A stretch of DNA of 64,000 nt from Lachnospiraceae bacterium UBA3689 (GCA_002371465.1 DFIU01000005.1:21177-85176); one strand, 5' to 3'. Positions 16,916-26,249 are shown, counted from the first letter of the stretch. Notes: generated by a model not told the origin, from the letters alone. Numbers and translations are program-made.

Positions 16916-18198
16916 CTGCCTGCCTCCTCTCCTTCATTTGTTTTAATGATCGAACCGCCGCTCTTTAATTCTCCATCCGGGTAATCTTCCGGCAGGGTCT
17001 CTCCCAAAATAGCGGTGTTCCGTCCAATCCTGACTTTGGGGGGCACGACGGCATTTTCCCCGACTGTCGCAAGGCCGAAGGCGTAAACCTTCTTATTATA
17101 CTCATTTGGAGCATCCTCTCCGAAGCCAACCACGGCGTGGTCGCCGATAACGCCTCCCTGAGCGATAATCGCCTTATCAAGAAGGGCTCCCTCGCCGATG
17201 ACACTCTCCTGCATGACGATGGAGTCCCGGACGACCGCCCCGGGCGCGATCCGAACAGCCGGTCCGATAACAGAATTGTGAACCTCTCCATAGATCTCCG
17301 CTCCCTCGCCGATGATGCATTTATCGACGACTGCGTCGGAGGAAATGTAGTCCGGCGGGATAATATCCCCTCTGGTATAGATCTTCCAGAATTCCTCGTA
17401 GAGGTTGAATTCCGGAATGACGTCGATCAGTTCCATATTCGCCTGCCAATAGGAGCCGAGGGTTCCGACATCCTTCCAGTAGCCGTTGAATTCATAGGCA
17501 AAGAGCCGCTTCCCCCGTTCCCGGCAATAGGGCAGGACGTGCATGCCGAAGTCCAGGTTGCACTGGTCCTTCAGCCTGATCAGAGCCTCCTTTAAGACCG
17601 GCCAGCTGAAAATATAGATGCCCATCGAAGCCAGGTTACTGGCCGGATGTTCCGGCTTTTCCTGAAAATCCGTGATCCGTCCCTTTTCATCGGTCACCAT
17701 GATGCCGAAGCGGGATGCCTCTTCCAGGGGAACCGGCATGACAGCGATGGTGATATCCGCCCCACTAGCCTTGTGGTAATCCAGCATGACCTCGTAGTCC
17801 ATCTTGTAGATATGGTCCCCCGAAAGAATCAGGACATAATCCGGGTTATACTGCTCCATATACTCCAGGTTCTGGTAGATGGCATTTGCCGTCCCGGTGT
17901 ACCAGTCCGTATTGGTTGTCTTTTCGTAGGGCGGCAGCACCGTAACGCCGCCGACATTCCGGTCCAGGTCCCAGGGAATCCCGATTCCGATATGAGTATT
18001 CAAGCGCAGCGGACGGTACTGGGTCAGGACGCCGACCGTATCGATCCCCGAGTTGATGCAGTTACTGAGGGGAAAGTCGATGATCCGGTATTTGCCGCCA
18101 AATGAGACAGCCGGTTTTGCCACATTGTCGGTCAGGACCCCCAGTCGGCTCCCCTGTCCCCCGGCAAGCAGCATCGCTATCATTTCCTTCTTAATCAT
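16912..18198 (-). CDS. glgC: GlgC, ADP-glucose pyrophosphorylase
   Basis: A 428-residue glucose-1-phosphate adenylyltransferase that makes ADP-glucose from ATP and glucose 1-phosphate for glycogen synthesis. It shows LAGGQGSRLG near residue 11, the KPAVSFGG segment, WYTGTANAIYQN, and LSGDHIYKMDY near the metal-binding Asp, followed by a left-handed beta-helix (about 290-400). GAGGTGA precedes the ATG. Other glg genes are not in the window. A divergent promoter pair with murC lies at 18241-18392. Confidence 0.96.
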   Translation of the reverse strand: MIKKEMIAMLLAGGQGSRLGVLTDNVAKPAVSFGGKYRIIDFPLSNCINSGIDTVGVLTQYRPLRLNTHIGIGIPWDLDRNVGGVTVLPPYEKTTNTDWYTGTANAIYQNLEYMEQYNPDYVLILSGDHIYKMDYEVMLDYHKASGADITIAVMPVPLEEASRFGIMVTDEKGRITDFQEKPEHPASNLASMGIYIFSWPVLKEALIRLKDQCNLDFGMHVLPYCRERGKRLFAYEFNGYWKDVGTLGSYWQANMELIDVIPEFNLYEEFWKIYTRGDIIPPDYISSDAVVDKCIIGEGAEIYGEVHNSVIGPAVRIAPGAVVRDSIVMQESVIGEGALLDKAIIAQGGVIGDHAVVGFGEDAPNEYNKKVYAFGLATVGENAVVPPKVRIGRNTAILGETLPEDYPDGELKSGGSIIKTNEGEEAGR

Positions 18199-18240
18199 AA
18201 GCTCACCTCACGTCCTCAAAAGGCTTATTTCGTGTCTATC

Positions 18241-18269
18241 ATTATAGCACAAAGGGCATTTCAGGTGAA
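18241..18269 (-). promoter_or_regulatory. Promoter of the glgC operon
   Basis: On the minus strand a perfect -10 TATAAT (18246-18241) lies 17 bases from TTCACC (18269-18264), a four-of-six match to the -35. It is 43 bases ahead of the glgC start. Confidence 0.65.
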
Positions 18270-18363
18270 GTTTTCTACAATAAAAGGACTTTCCTTTCCA
18301 TTTTTTTCGTAATTTTGTCACAAAATTTATACTTTTCTTCTGCCTTGGGCTCGGCCTCCTTGG

Positions 18364-18392
18364 TTGTTGGATCGGCCATTCAGTGTTATAAT
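18364..18392 (+). promoter_or_regulatory. SigA-type promoter of murC
   Basis: TTGTTG (18364-18369) and a perfect TATAAT (18387-18392) are spaced by 17 bases, 44 bases ahead of the murC ATG. Confidence 0.75.
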
Positions 18393-18435
18393 CAAGGAAA
18401 TACCAGAGTATTTTCAGATAAAAGAGGTATCGACT

Positions 18436-19818
18436 ATGTATCAGATCGATTTTAATAAGCCCATTAATATCCACTTTATCGGAATCGGCGGAATCAGTAT
18501 GAGCGGACTGGCGGAGATTCTGCTGGGACGGGGCTTCCATGTCACAGGATCCGACTCCAGGGAGAGTAATCTGACCGACCACCTGACTGATCTGGGGGCT
18601 AAAGTTTTCTACGGACAGAGGGCGGAAAATATCCTGCCGGGCACGGACGTGGTGGTCTACACCGCCGCCATCCATCCCGACAATCCGGAGATGAAGGCGG
18701 CAAAGGACGCCGGCATCCCCATGCTGACCCGGGCCCAGCTGCTGGGGGAAATCATGAAGAACTACCAGGTTCCCATCGCCGTCGCCGGGACCCACGGCAA
18801 GACGACGACTACTTCCATGGCTTCCCACATCCTGATGAAGGCGGACCTGGACCCGACCATCACCGTCGGCGGGATTCTGCCCGCTATCCACGGAAACATC
18901 CGGGTGGGTCACTCCCAGAACTTCATCGCGGAGGCGTGTGAATACACCAACAGCTTCTTATCCTTCTTCCCCAAGATCGAGCTGATCTTAAATGTCGACG
19001 CCGACCATCTGGACTTCTTTAAGGATATCGATGACATCGCCAACTCCTTCCACAAGTTTGCCCGGCTTCTGCCCCAGGACGGCACGCTGATCATCGACAA
19101 GGATACCCCCAAATATCCGGTTGTAGTCGACGGCATCAAGGCGGAGATCATCACCTACAGTATGAAGGATGCTGCCGCCGATTACACGGCTCAGGACATT
19201 TCCTACGACGAGAAGGGCTGCGCCAGCTTCACCGCCATCGAGCATGGCAAGAAATTGGGTCGGTTCACCTTAAATGTCCCGGGAGAACACAACGTCGCCA
19301 ATGCCCTTGCCTCCATCGCTTTAGGGCGGAAAATGGGCATCGGCTATGAAGTCATTTCCCAGGGTCTTCTGGACTTTAAGGGCACGGAGCGCCGCTTTGA
19401 ATTTAAGGGCATGCTGAACGGCTTCACCATCATCGATGACTACGCCCACCATCCGACGGAGATCAGGGCAACCCTGACGGCGGCGAGGAACTATCCCCAC
19501 AAGGACCTCTGGGTCGCCTTCCAGCCCCACACCTATACCCGGACCAAGGCTCTCCTGCCGGAATTCGCGGAGGTCCTCGCCCTTGCCGACCATGTGGTGC
19601 TTGCCGATATCTACGCGGCGAGGGAAACCAATACCATCGGTATTTCCTCCGAGGATCTGCGGCAGAAGATCGCCGACAAGGGCACGGACGCCGTCTATCT
19701 CCCGACCTTTGATCAGATTGAGACCTATCTGAAATCACATGTCAAAGCGGGCGACCTGTTGATAACTATGGGTGCCGGAAATATCGTAGAAGTGGGAGAA
19801 AATCTGCTGCAGGCATGA
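18436..19818 (+). CDS. murC: UDP-N-acetylmuramate--L-alanine ligase
   Basis: A 460-residue cytoplasmic Mur ligase that adds L-Ala to UDP-MurNAc using ATP in peptidoglycan precursor synthesis. It has the UDP-binding GIGGISMSGLAE near residue 15, the ATP P-loop GTHGKTTT with Lys122, the EACEY metal-site region and the C-terminal Mur ligase domain with DDYAHHPTEI. The start at 18436 is chosen because AAAGAGGT lies upstream. It is divergent from glgC and is followed by primosome genes after a 144-base gap with an inverted repeat. Confidence 0.96.
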   Translation: MYQIDFNKPINIHFIGIGGISMSGLAEILLGRGFHVTGSDSRESNLTDHLTDLGAKVFYGQRAENILPGTDVVVYTAAIHPDNPEMKAAKDAGIPMLTRAQLLGEIMKNYQVPIAVAGTHGKTTTTSMASHILMKADLDPTITVGGILPAIHGNIRVGHSQNFIAEACEYTNSFLSFFPKIELILNVDADHLDFFKDIDDIANSFHKFARLLPQDGTLIIDKDTPKYPVVVDGIKAEIITYSMKDAAADYTAQDISYDEKGCASFTAIEHGKKLGRFTLNVPGEHNVANALASIALGRKMGIGYEVISQGLLDFKGTERRFEFKGMLNGFTIIDDYAHHPTEIRATLTAARNYPHKDLWVAFQPHTYTRTKALLPEFAEVLALADHVVLADIYAARETNTIGISSEDLRQKIADKGTDAVYLPTFDQIETYLKSHVKAGDLLITMGAGNIVEVGENLLQA

Positions 19819-19839
19819 ATCCATCCACCGAACTCACAC

Positions 19840-19884
19840 AATCCACATCGTTTATCCACCGTTTTCGTGGATACGATGTGGATT
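19840..19884. repeat. Long inverted repeat with DnaA-box-like sequences
   Basis: AATCCACATCG (19840-19850) pairs with CGATGTGGATT (19874-19884), and ATCCAC with GTGGAT inside, giving a hairpin followed by a T-rich stretch that could end murC transcription. The arms also match DnaA boxes: TTATCCACC (19852-19860) and TAATCCACA (reverse strand, 19877-19885) each differ from the consensus at one position. Confidence 0.7.
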
Positions 19885-19887
19885 ATT

Positions 19888-19916
19888 TTGTGGATTTTTT
19901 GATTTTTTCCTATGCT
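19888..19916 (+). promoter_or_regulatory. Candidate promoter of the dnaD-like operon
   Basis: TTGTGG (19888-19893) and TATGCT (19911-19916) are spaced by 17 bases, about 47 bases ahead of the ATG at 19963. The -35 overlaps a DnaA-box-like sequence. Confidence 0.5.
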
Positions 19917-19962
19917 ATACTGATCTCTGCAAGAAATCCAAGGAACTTTTGGGGAGACAGTT

Positions 19963-21075
19963 ATGGAACATATTCGCATCAAGTCCTGCTTTTCCCAGGA
20001 TGTAACGGTCGTTTCCAACGACTTTCTAGATCGCTTTTTGCCCAACGCCAACGGCGATTTTGTTAAAATATATCTGTACCTGCTGCGGTCCGCTTCGACA
20101 GAAAACGACGCTCTGACCCTCTGCTCGATTGCCGACCGGATGAACTGCACGGAAAATGACGTAAACCGAGCTCTCCGCTACTGGGAAAAAGAGGGAATTC
20201 TGCGCCTGATGAAGAATGACAGGGGCGAGATTGGGGAGATCGCCTTCACCAGCTTCTGCGCGCCGGGCTTTTCCCCGGACAACCCCAGCGGACCGGTCTC
20301 CGACCGGGCACACCATCCCGAGCCTGTCAGCCCTAAACAAAATCAGCAGGAAGAAAAGCAAGAAAAGAAGGAAGCAGCTCCCCTGCCCAAACCTTCGGAT
20401 ATTACAACCGAACGACTGGCGGAACTGGGTCAGCGTGATGAGATCCGGGAACTCTTCTTTATCGCCCAGCAGTATCTGAACCACCCCTTAAGTCGGGCGG
20501 AGATGCAGCATATCTGCTATTACTACGACAACCTGCACATGAGCCCGGACCTGGTGGACTACCTGCTCCAGTACTGCATCAGCCGGGGACACAGCAGCTT
20601 CCACTATATCGACAAGGTTGCCTTCGGCTGGAACGAAGAGGGCATCGTCTCCGTCCACAGCGCCAGAAAGAGCGTGGAGAGCTACCATAAGGAATATTAC
20701 GACATCTTAAAGGCTCTGGGCGTCGACAACCACCATCCGGTCGCGGAAGAGATCAAGCTCATGAAAAAGTGGCTGGAGCGCTACCATTTTCCCTTGGAGA
20801 TCATCCGGGAGGCGTGTACCCGGACCGTAATGACGGCTACTAAACCATCCCTCAGATACGCGGATTCCATCCTCTCACGCTGGCATACGCGGGGAGTCAA
20901 GACCCTCGATGACATCAAACAGCTTGACGCTGAGCACGAAACCCGCAGTGCGGCGGCAGCCGCCCGGCCCGCGAAGGGGGGCGCAGGCAGCCGGAATCCC
21001 TTTCGGAATTTCAGCCAGAGCGATCTGGACTATGATGAGCTGGAGCAACTGATGGCAGATTCCGACAACAATTAA
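19963..21075 (+). CDS. DnaD-domain primosome protein
   Basis: A 370-residue protein with an N-terminal winged-helix region (about 15-90, with SIADRMNCTENDVNRALRYW), a variable linker with a Gln/Glu/Lys-rich stretch, two DnaD/DnaB_2-type helical regions (about 145-215 and 240-315) and a low-complexity C-terminus. DnaD-type proteins help load the replicative helicase at origins and stalled forks with DnaB and DnaI. The DnaI-like loader gene follows by ten bases. GGGGAGA precedes the ATG. It is longer than Bacillus DnaD (232 residues), a form usual in Clostridia. Confidence 0.9.
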   Translation: MEHIRIKSCFSQDVTVVSNDFLDRFLPNANGDFVKIYLYLLRSASTENDALTLCSIADRMNCTENDVNRALRYWEKEGILRLMKNDRGEIGEIAFTSFCAPGFSPDNPSGPVSDRAHHPEPVSPKQNQQEEKQEKKEAAPLPKPSDITTERLAELGQRDEIRELFFIAQQYLNHPLSRAEMQHICYYYDNLHMSPDLVDYLLQYCISRGHSSFHYIDKVAFGWNEEGIVSVHSARKSVESYHKEYYDILKALGVDNHHPVAEEIKLMKKWLERYHFPLEIIREACTRTVMTATKPSLRYADSILSRWHTRGVKTLDDIKQLDAEHETRSAAAAARPAKGGAGSRNPFRNFSQSDLDYDELEQLMADSDNN

Positions 21076-21085
21076 GGAGCAGCCT

Positions 21086-22078
21086 ATGGCACTTGAAAAT
21101 GCACAGTATGACGCGATTATGCGCCACTACGATGAGATTCGGGAACAGCACCGGCAGGAACTAAGGGAACGAACCGAGCGAATCTATCGGGAAATCCCCC
21201 GGATCAAGGAGCTTGCCGACCGGGCAGCGGAACTAAGCGTCAAAGCCGCCCGCCAAAAGATTGCCGGCGATGTGACTGCCGGCGACCGCTACCAAAAGGA
21301 TATGAAGGACCTGGGGGAAGAACGGATGCAGCTCCTTTTGTCTCATGGCTATCCCAAGGACGCCTTAGAGATGCAGTACGACTGCCCCTATTGCCACGAT
21401 ACGGGCTTTGTGGGCGGCAGGCACTGCGTCTGTTTTCAAAAAGCCGCAACCGACCTGTTATACCGCCGTTACAGCCTGGGAAAGGTCCTTGAAAGCGAGA
21501 ATTTTGACCACTTTTCATTTTCCTGGTATTCTGCTACAATAATGGACGATTCGACGAAAAAGACGGAGCTGGAGCTTGCCAAAGCCGCATATCAGGCGGC
21601 TTTTCCTTTCGCCCGGAACCTGGGTAAAGCGGACAACAACCTCCTCCTTTACGGCAATACCGGAGCGGGAAAGACCTTTCTGACCCACTGTATCGCCAGG
21701 GACGCGCTGGATCGCGGCGCCTCCGTTTTGTATTTTTCAGCCGGAGACTTTTTCGACCTGCTGGCGTCCTCCGCATTTGGACGCAGCCGGGAAGCCCATT
21801 CCTACGGCCGCATGATTTTGACCTGCGACCTTCTCATCATCGATGATCTGGGAACGGAGCTGACCAACGCGTTTACTTCTTCGCAACTGTTCCAGGTCCT
21901 CAACGAGCGGATCACCAGGAACCGCTCAACGATCATTTCCACGAACCTCTCGCCCAATCAGCTGAGAGATTCCTACACGGAACGCATCTCTTCACGGATT
22001 GCCAGCAGTTTTAAAATGAAGAAGCTGGCCGGAAGGGATATCCGGATTCGCAAGAAGCTGAAAGGGGATAAAGTATGA
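21086..22078 (+). CDS. DnaC/DnaI-like helicase loader ATPase
   Basis: A 330-residue AAA+ protein. It has an N-terminal helical part, a cysteine cluster (Cys100, Cys103, Cys114, Cys116) like the zinc site of DnaI, Walker A GNTGAGKT at 190-197, Walker B LLIIDDLGTE near 250 and sensor STNLSPNQL. DnaI holds the replicative helicase ring and loads it on DNA with the DnaD-type protein encoded just upstream. AAGGAG lies ahead of the ATG. It overlaps prs by four bases (ATGA). Confidence 0.93.
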   Translation: MALENAQYDAIMRHYDEIREQHRQELRERTERIYREIPRIKELADRAAELSVKAARQKIAGDVTAGDRYQKDMKDLGEERMQLLLSHGYPKDALEMQYDCPYCHDTGFVGGRHCVCFQKAATDLLYRRYSLGKVLESENFDHFSFSWYSATIMDDSTKKTELELAKAAYQAAFPFARNLGKADNNLLLYGNTGAGKTFLTHCIARDALDRGASVLYFSAGDFFDLLASSAFGRSREAHSYGRMILTCDLLIIDDLGTELTNAFTSSQLFQVLNERITRNRSTIISTNLSPNQLRDSYTERISSRIASSFKMKKLAGRDIRIRKKLKGDKV

Positions 22079-23271
22079 TCACAGATAAGACTGATACCCA
22101 GGCAAAGCCTGTCCTTGACTCCGTACCGGAAGGGCGGCTCGGCCTCATTCCGGCCCGCAGCATGACGGAGTTCGGCGAGAAGGTCAACGCCTTTTTGGTC
22201 GAGTGGAGAAAGAACCGGGCGGCGCAGGGCATCAACGCCGATGTCGACGGCTATGCCCGCGATTCCTTCATCATTAAGGCTGACACCCCGCGGTTCGGGT
22301 CCGGCGAAGGTAAGGGAACCATTTCCGAGACCGTCCGCGGCGACGACATTTACCTGCTGGTAGACGTCATGAACTACAGCTGCACCTACAAGATGCAGAG
22401 TTTTGAAAATATTATGTCCCCGGATGACCATTTCGCGGACTTAAAGCGTATCATCGCCGCTGCCGGCAAGAAACCCCAGCGGGTCAACGTCATCATGCCC
22501 TACCTCTACGAGGGCAGACAGATCCACCAGAACGGCAGAGAATCCCTGGACTGCGCCAGCGCCCTGCAGGAGCTGACCGACCTCGGCGTCGACAACATCA
22601 TCTGCTTTGACGCCCATGATGCCCGGGTTCAGAACGCCATTCCCATGGCAGGTTTTGAGACGGTCAGCCCGACTTACCAGTTCATTAAAAATATCCTTCG
22701 CTATGTGCCGGATCTTCAGCTCGACAGCGACCACCTGATCGCCGTTTCCCCGGACGAGGGAGGCATGCGCCGCGCCATCTATCTGGCGAATGTACTTGGC
22801 ATCGACATGGGTATGTTCTACAAGCGCCGCGATTATACGACTTTGGAAAACGGATCCCACCCGCTCGCCGCTTACGAATACCTGGGACCGGAGATTGAAG
22901 GCAAGGATGTCATCATCATCGATGACATGATCTCCTCCGGAAATACAGCCCTAGAAACGGCCCAACAGCTGAAAAAACGCAGGGCTGGCAGGATCTTCAT
23001 CTGCGCGACCTTCGGCATCATGACTGGTGGAACCGCTCCCTTCGACAAGGCATATAAAGAAGGTCTCTTCGACAAGCTGATCACGACCAACCTGATCTAC
23101 CAGACCGGTGAGCTGAAGTCCAGGGACTACTATATCAGCTGCGATATGAGCAAGTATGTTGCGCTGATCATTGATACCTTAAATCACAACGCCTCCCTGT
23201 CCGGACTTCTGAACCCGGTCGACCGGATCCGCAGGGTCCTCGATAAGTACAGAAGGGGTGAAAAGATCTGA
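22075..23271 (+). CDS. prs: Ribose-phosphate pyrophosphokinase
   Basis: A 398-residue PRPP synthetase, making PRPP from ribose 5-phosphate and ATP for nucleotide, His and Trp synthesis. The two phosphoribosyltransferase-like domains are visible, with MPYLYEGRQIHQ near 140, an FDAHDAR segment near 178 and the PRPP loop IIIDDMISSGNTA near 280. It is about 80 residues longer than class I enzymes such as Bacillus Prs, mainly at the N-terminus, matching a longer form found in Clostridia. It overlaps the helicase-loader gene by four bases. Confidence 0.93.
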   Translation: MITDKTDTQAKPVLDSVPEGRLGLIPARSMTEFGEKVNAFLVEWRKNRAAQGINADVDGYARDSFIIKADTPRFGSGEGKGTISETVRGDDIYLLVDVMNYSCTYKMQSFENIMSPDDHFADLKRIIAAAGKKPQRVNVIMPYLYEGRQIHQNGRESLDCASALQELTDLGVDNIICFDAHDARVQNAIPMAGFETVSPTYQFIKNILRYVPDLQLDSDHLIAVSPDEGGMRRAIYLANVLGIDMGMFYKRRDYTTLENGSHPLAAYEYLGPEIEGKDVIIIDDMISSGNTALETAQQLKKRRAGRIFICATFGIMTGGTAPFDKAYKEGLFDKLITTNLIYQTGELKSRDYYISCDMSKYVALIIDTLNHNASLSGLLNPVDRIRRVLDKYRRGEKI

Positions 23272-23309
23272 ACGTTCCTACGGGTGGCAGAAATATCCTT
23301 TGGTTATTC

Positions 23310-23351
23310 AAAAAACCTCTCGGTTCACTTTTGTGAGCCGAGAGGTTTTTT
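23310..23351. terminator. Bidirectional terminator between prs and clpB
   Basis: A perfect 19-base inverted repeat (23310-23328 and 23333-23351) with a four-base loop, A-run on one side and T-run on the other, lies between the two convergent genes. Confidence 0.95.
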
Positions 23352-23356
23352 CATGG

Positions 23357-25963
23357 TCATTCCTCAGGCGCTTCTACTGTACCGGTCAACTCTCCATTCT
23401 GAACTTCGATGTGAATGACCGATCCCTCGTGGATATCCTGTGAGAGGATGAGCCGTGCCGCCAGGGTTTCGACACTCTGCTGCAAATACCTCTTCAGTGG
23501 GCGCGCCCCATAGATCGGATCGTAGCCGCGGTCGACGACCAGCTGCTTGGCTTCATCCGACAGCTGAATCCTGAGCTGACGCTCCTCCAGACGGCGGTTG
23601 ACGTCAGCAAGCTGCAGCTCGATGATGCCGCTGATATTTTCCCTGGTCAAAGGCTTAAAGAGAATGGTCTCATCCAGCCGGTTCAAAAATTCCGGTCGGA
23701 AATGAGCCCTCAGGTCCGCCGTCACCTGACTCTTTGCCTCTTCCGTGATATCGCCATCTTCCGTGATGCCGTTTAAGAGATACTGGGACCCGATATTGCT
23801 GGTCAGAATGATGATGGTATTCTTAAAATCCACCGTCCTGCCCTGACTGTCCGTGATGTGCCCATCGTCCAGAACCTGCAGGAGGACATTGAAGACGTCC
23901 GGATGAGCCTTCTCCACCTCGTCAAAGAGGACGACAGAGTACGGCTTTCTGCGGACAGCTTCCGTCAGCTGCCCGCCCTCATCGTAGCCGACATAGCCCG
24001 GAGGCGCTCCAATCAGGCGGGAGACGGAATATTTCTCCATGTACTCCGACATGTCGATCCGCACCATGTTGTTTTCATCGTCAAAGAGGGTCGCAGCCAG
24101 GGTTCTGGCAAGCTCCGTCTTGCCGACGCCGGTCGGGCCTAAGAAAAGGAAGGAGCCGATCGGCCGCTTGGGATCCTTGATGCCTGCCTTGGATCGAAGG
24201 ATGGCATCCGCCACCTTGCGGACCGCTTCATCCTGCCCAATGACCCTCTTATGAAGGACATCATCCAGATGCAGGAGCTTGGCGCGTTCTCCCTCGGTCA
24301 GCTTATTGACCGGAATACCGGTCCACTTGGAGACAATCTTGGCGATCTCATCCTCGGTCACTTCCTCATGGACCAGGGAGCTGGACCGGTCCGAAGACAG
24401 GTTCTCCGCCGCTGCCAGCGCCTCCTGTGCCTGCTTTAAGTCGACATACTGCAGCTTTGCCGCCTTCTCCAGGTCGTAATCCCGCTTGGCAATTTCGATC
24501 TGGTTCTGGATTTCCTCGATCTTTTCGCGGTACTGCTGCAGTCCCTCATGAGCCTTCTTCTCATTTTCCCACTTGGCAAACTGGGCGTCGTACTCGCTCT
24601 GCAGGTCCGCGATCTCCCGGCAGAGGTCTTCGAGCCGCTCCCGGCTCAAGGTATCTTCCTCATTTTTAAGGGAGAGTTCCTCCATCTTCAGATTGTCCAG
24701 CTTCCTGCGCTTTTCATCCAGCTCGGTCGGCATGGAGTTCATCTCGGTCTTGATGAGGGCACACGCCTCGTCGACCAGGTCAATCGCCTTATCAGGCAGG
24801 AAACGGTCGGAAATGTAGCGGGCGGACAGTTCCGCTGCGGAGACCAGGGCATTGTCCGTAATCTTGACGCCATGGTAGTTCTCGTAGCGCTCCTTGAGTC
24901 CCCGGAGAATCTGAATGGTGTCCGAAACGGACGGCTCACTGACCGTAACCGGCTGGAAGCGGCGCGCCAGCGCCTTGTCCTTTTCGATATATTCCCGGTA
25001 CTCGTCCAGGGTGGTCGCGCCGATGCAGTGCAGTTCCCCGCGTGCCAGCATGGGCTTTAACATATTGCCGGCGTCCATGGCGCCTTCGGTCTTGCCCGCG
25101 CCGACGATCAGATGCAGCTCGTCAATAAAGAGGATGATCTTCCCCTCCGACTTCTTCACTTCGCTAAGGACTGCCTTTAATCGCTCTTCAAATTCGCCCC
25201 GGTATTTGGCGCCGGCGACCAGAGCCCCCATATCGAGGGCAAAAATGGTCTTATCGAGCAGGTTGTTAGGTACCTGCTTTGCCGCGATCCGCTGCGCCAG
25301 CCCCTCAACCGCCGCCGTCTTGCCGACACCGGGCTGACCGATCAGAACCGGATTATTCTTGGTTTTACGGGTCAGAATCAGGGTCACCTGACGAATCTCA
25401 TCGTCCCTGCCGATGACCGGATCAAGTTTTTGCTCCCGCGCCTGGGCAGTCAGGTCCGTTCCGTATTTCTTTAAGGCGTCGTAGGTCGCCTCCGGCGTAT
25501 CGGATGTGATTGTCTGATTGCCGCGGACGTCGGCAAGAGCCTGCAAAAAGGCTGCCCTCTTGATGCCATACTGGCGGAACAGATCTTTCAGGTTATAATT
25601 GGCGTGATTTAGGAGCGCCAGAAACAGATGCTCGGGGGCAAAATACTCATCTTTCATCCGGGCCGCTTCGCTTCCGGCATCCAAAAGGACCTGGTTGAGA
25701 TCCTGGGAATAATTGGGCTGTGCCCCGCCGCTGACCTTGACCATATCGGCAATCAGATTTTCCGTCTCCTGTTCCAAGGAAGCCGGGTTGACATTCATCT
25801 TCTGCAGCAGCTCCGGGATGATCGAGCCCTCTGTCCCCAGCATGGCGGCAAGCAGATGCTCCTGACCGATCTCGGGGTTGCCGTTTTCCATTGCCAGCTG
25901 CTGGGCCGCCTGCACGATTTTGACGGCGGTCTGCGTCGGCTTATCCACTCTTCCAAGTGCCAT
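23357..25963 (-). CDS. clpB: ClpB disaggregase
   Basis: An 868-residue Hsp100 ATPase that threads aggregated proteins with DnaK help. It has an N-terminal Clp_N domain, first AAA+ domain with GQPGVGKT near 205, a coiled M-domain (about 410-520), second AAA+ domain with GPTGVGKT near 605 and a C-terminal D2-small domain. The ATG at 25963 is preferred because ACGAGGTG lies six bases upstream; a GTG three codons earlier overlaps that site. A CIRCE operator overlaps its promoter, so HrcA controls it with the other chaperone genes. Confidence 0.96.
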   Translation of the reverse strand: MALGRVDKPTQTAVKIVQAAQQLAMENGNPEIGQEHLLAAMLGTEGSIIPELLQKMNVNPASLEQETENLIADMVKVSGGAQPNYSQDLNQVLLDAGSEAARMKDEYFAPEHLFLALLNHANYNLKDLFRQYGIKRAAFLQALADVRGNQTITSDTPEATYDALKKYGTDLTAQAREQKLDPVIGRDDEIRQVTLILTRKTKNNPVLIGQPGVGKTAAVEGLAQRIAAKQVPNNLLDKTIFALDMGALVAGAKYRGEFEERLKAVLSEVKKSEGKIILFIDELHLIVGAGKTEGAMDAGNMLKPMLARGELHCIGATTLDEYREYIEKDKALARRFQPVTVSEPSVSDTIQILRGLKERYENYHGVKITDNALVSAAELSARYISDRFLPDKAIDLVDEACALIKTEMNSMPTELDEKRRKLDNLKMEELSLKNEEDTLSRERLEDLCREIADLQSEYDAQFAKWENEKKAHEGLQQYREKIEEIQNQIEIAKRDYDLEKAAKLQYVDLKQAQEALAAAENLSSDRSSSLVHEEVTEDEIAKIVSKWTGIPVNKLTEGERAKLLHLDDVLHKRVIGQDEAVRKVADAILRSKAGIKDPKRPIGSFLFLGPTGVGKTELARTLAATLFDDENNMVRIDMSEYMEKYSVSRLIGAPPGYVGYDEGGQLTEAVRRKPYSVVLFDEVEKAHPDVFNVLLQVLDDGHITDSQGRTVDFKNTIIILTSNIGSQYLLNGITEDGDITEEAKSQVTADLRAHFRPEFLNRLDETILFKPLTRENISGIIELQLADVNRRLEERQLRIQLSDEAKQLVVDRGYDPIYGARPLKRYLQQSVETLAARLILSQDIHEGSVIHIEVQNGELTGTVEAPEE

Positions 25964-26041
25964 CTCATTCACCTCGTTTCTTTTTCTACTGAAAGTCTTT
26001 CATTCATAGTGATGTGCTATGTTTTCTATAACACTATAGTG

Positions 26042-26070
26042 AGTATAGGTCTCGTTGTTAGCACTGTCAA
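26042..26070 (-). promoter_or_regulatory. SigA promoter of clpB
   Basis: On the minus strand a perfect TTGACA (26070-26065) and TATACT (26047-26042) are spaced by 17 bases, about 80 bases ahead of the ATG. The -35 lies inside the CIRCE operator. Confidence 0.88.
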
Positions 26071-26084
26071 GATAAGAGTGCTAA
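26058..26084. promoter_or_regulatory. CIRCE operator (HrcA)
   Basis: TTAGCACTG (26058-26066), nine bases, then GAGTGCTAA (26076-26084) matches the CIRCE consensus with one mismatch. It covers the clpB -35 box, so HrcA binding should block polymerase. Confidence 0.93.
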
Positions 26085-26213
26085 TTTCTTCTTTTCTCCT
26101 TCGCATGGCTGAGTCATCCCGGATTCTCGATACAGATCCTCTATCGGTTCAAAGAAAATCGAGTCCCCTTCTATTTTACTTCTATTCCCTAACGATTATC
26201 ATTAACTTTTACG

Positions 26214-26249
26214 ATCAAAAAAGGAATGCCCCAAAAAGGACACTCCTTT
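26214..26249 (-). terminator. Terminator after the flavodoxin-fold operon
   Basis: Arms 26220-26228 and 26241-26249 pair over nine bases with one G-T, followed on the minus strand by a T-run. It overlaps the stop codon of the gene at 26248. Confidence 0.7.

Noticed and set aside
25964..25972. GTG at 25972 as the clpB start
   Set aside because: It overlaps the GAGG of the ribosome site, so the ATG at 25963 six bases downstream of that site is better.
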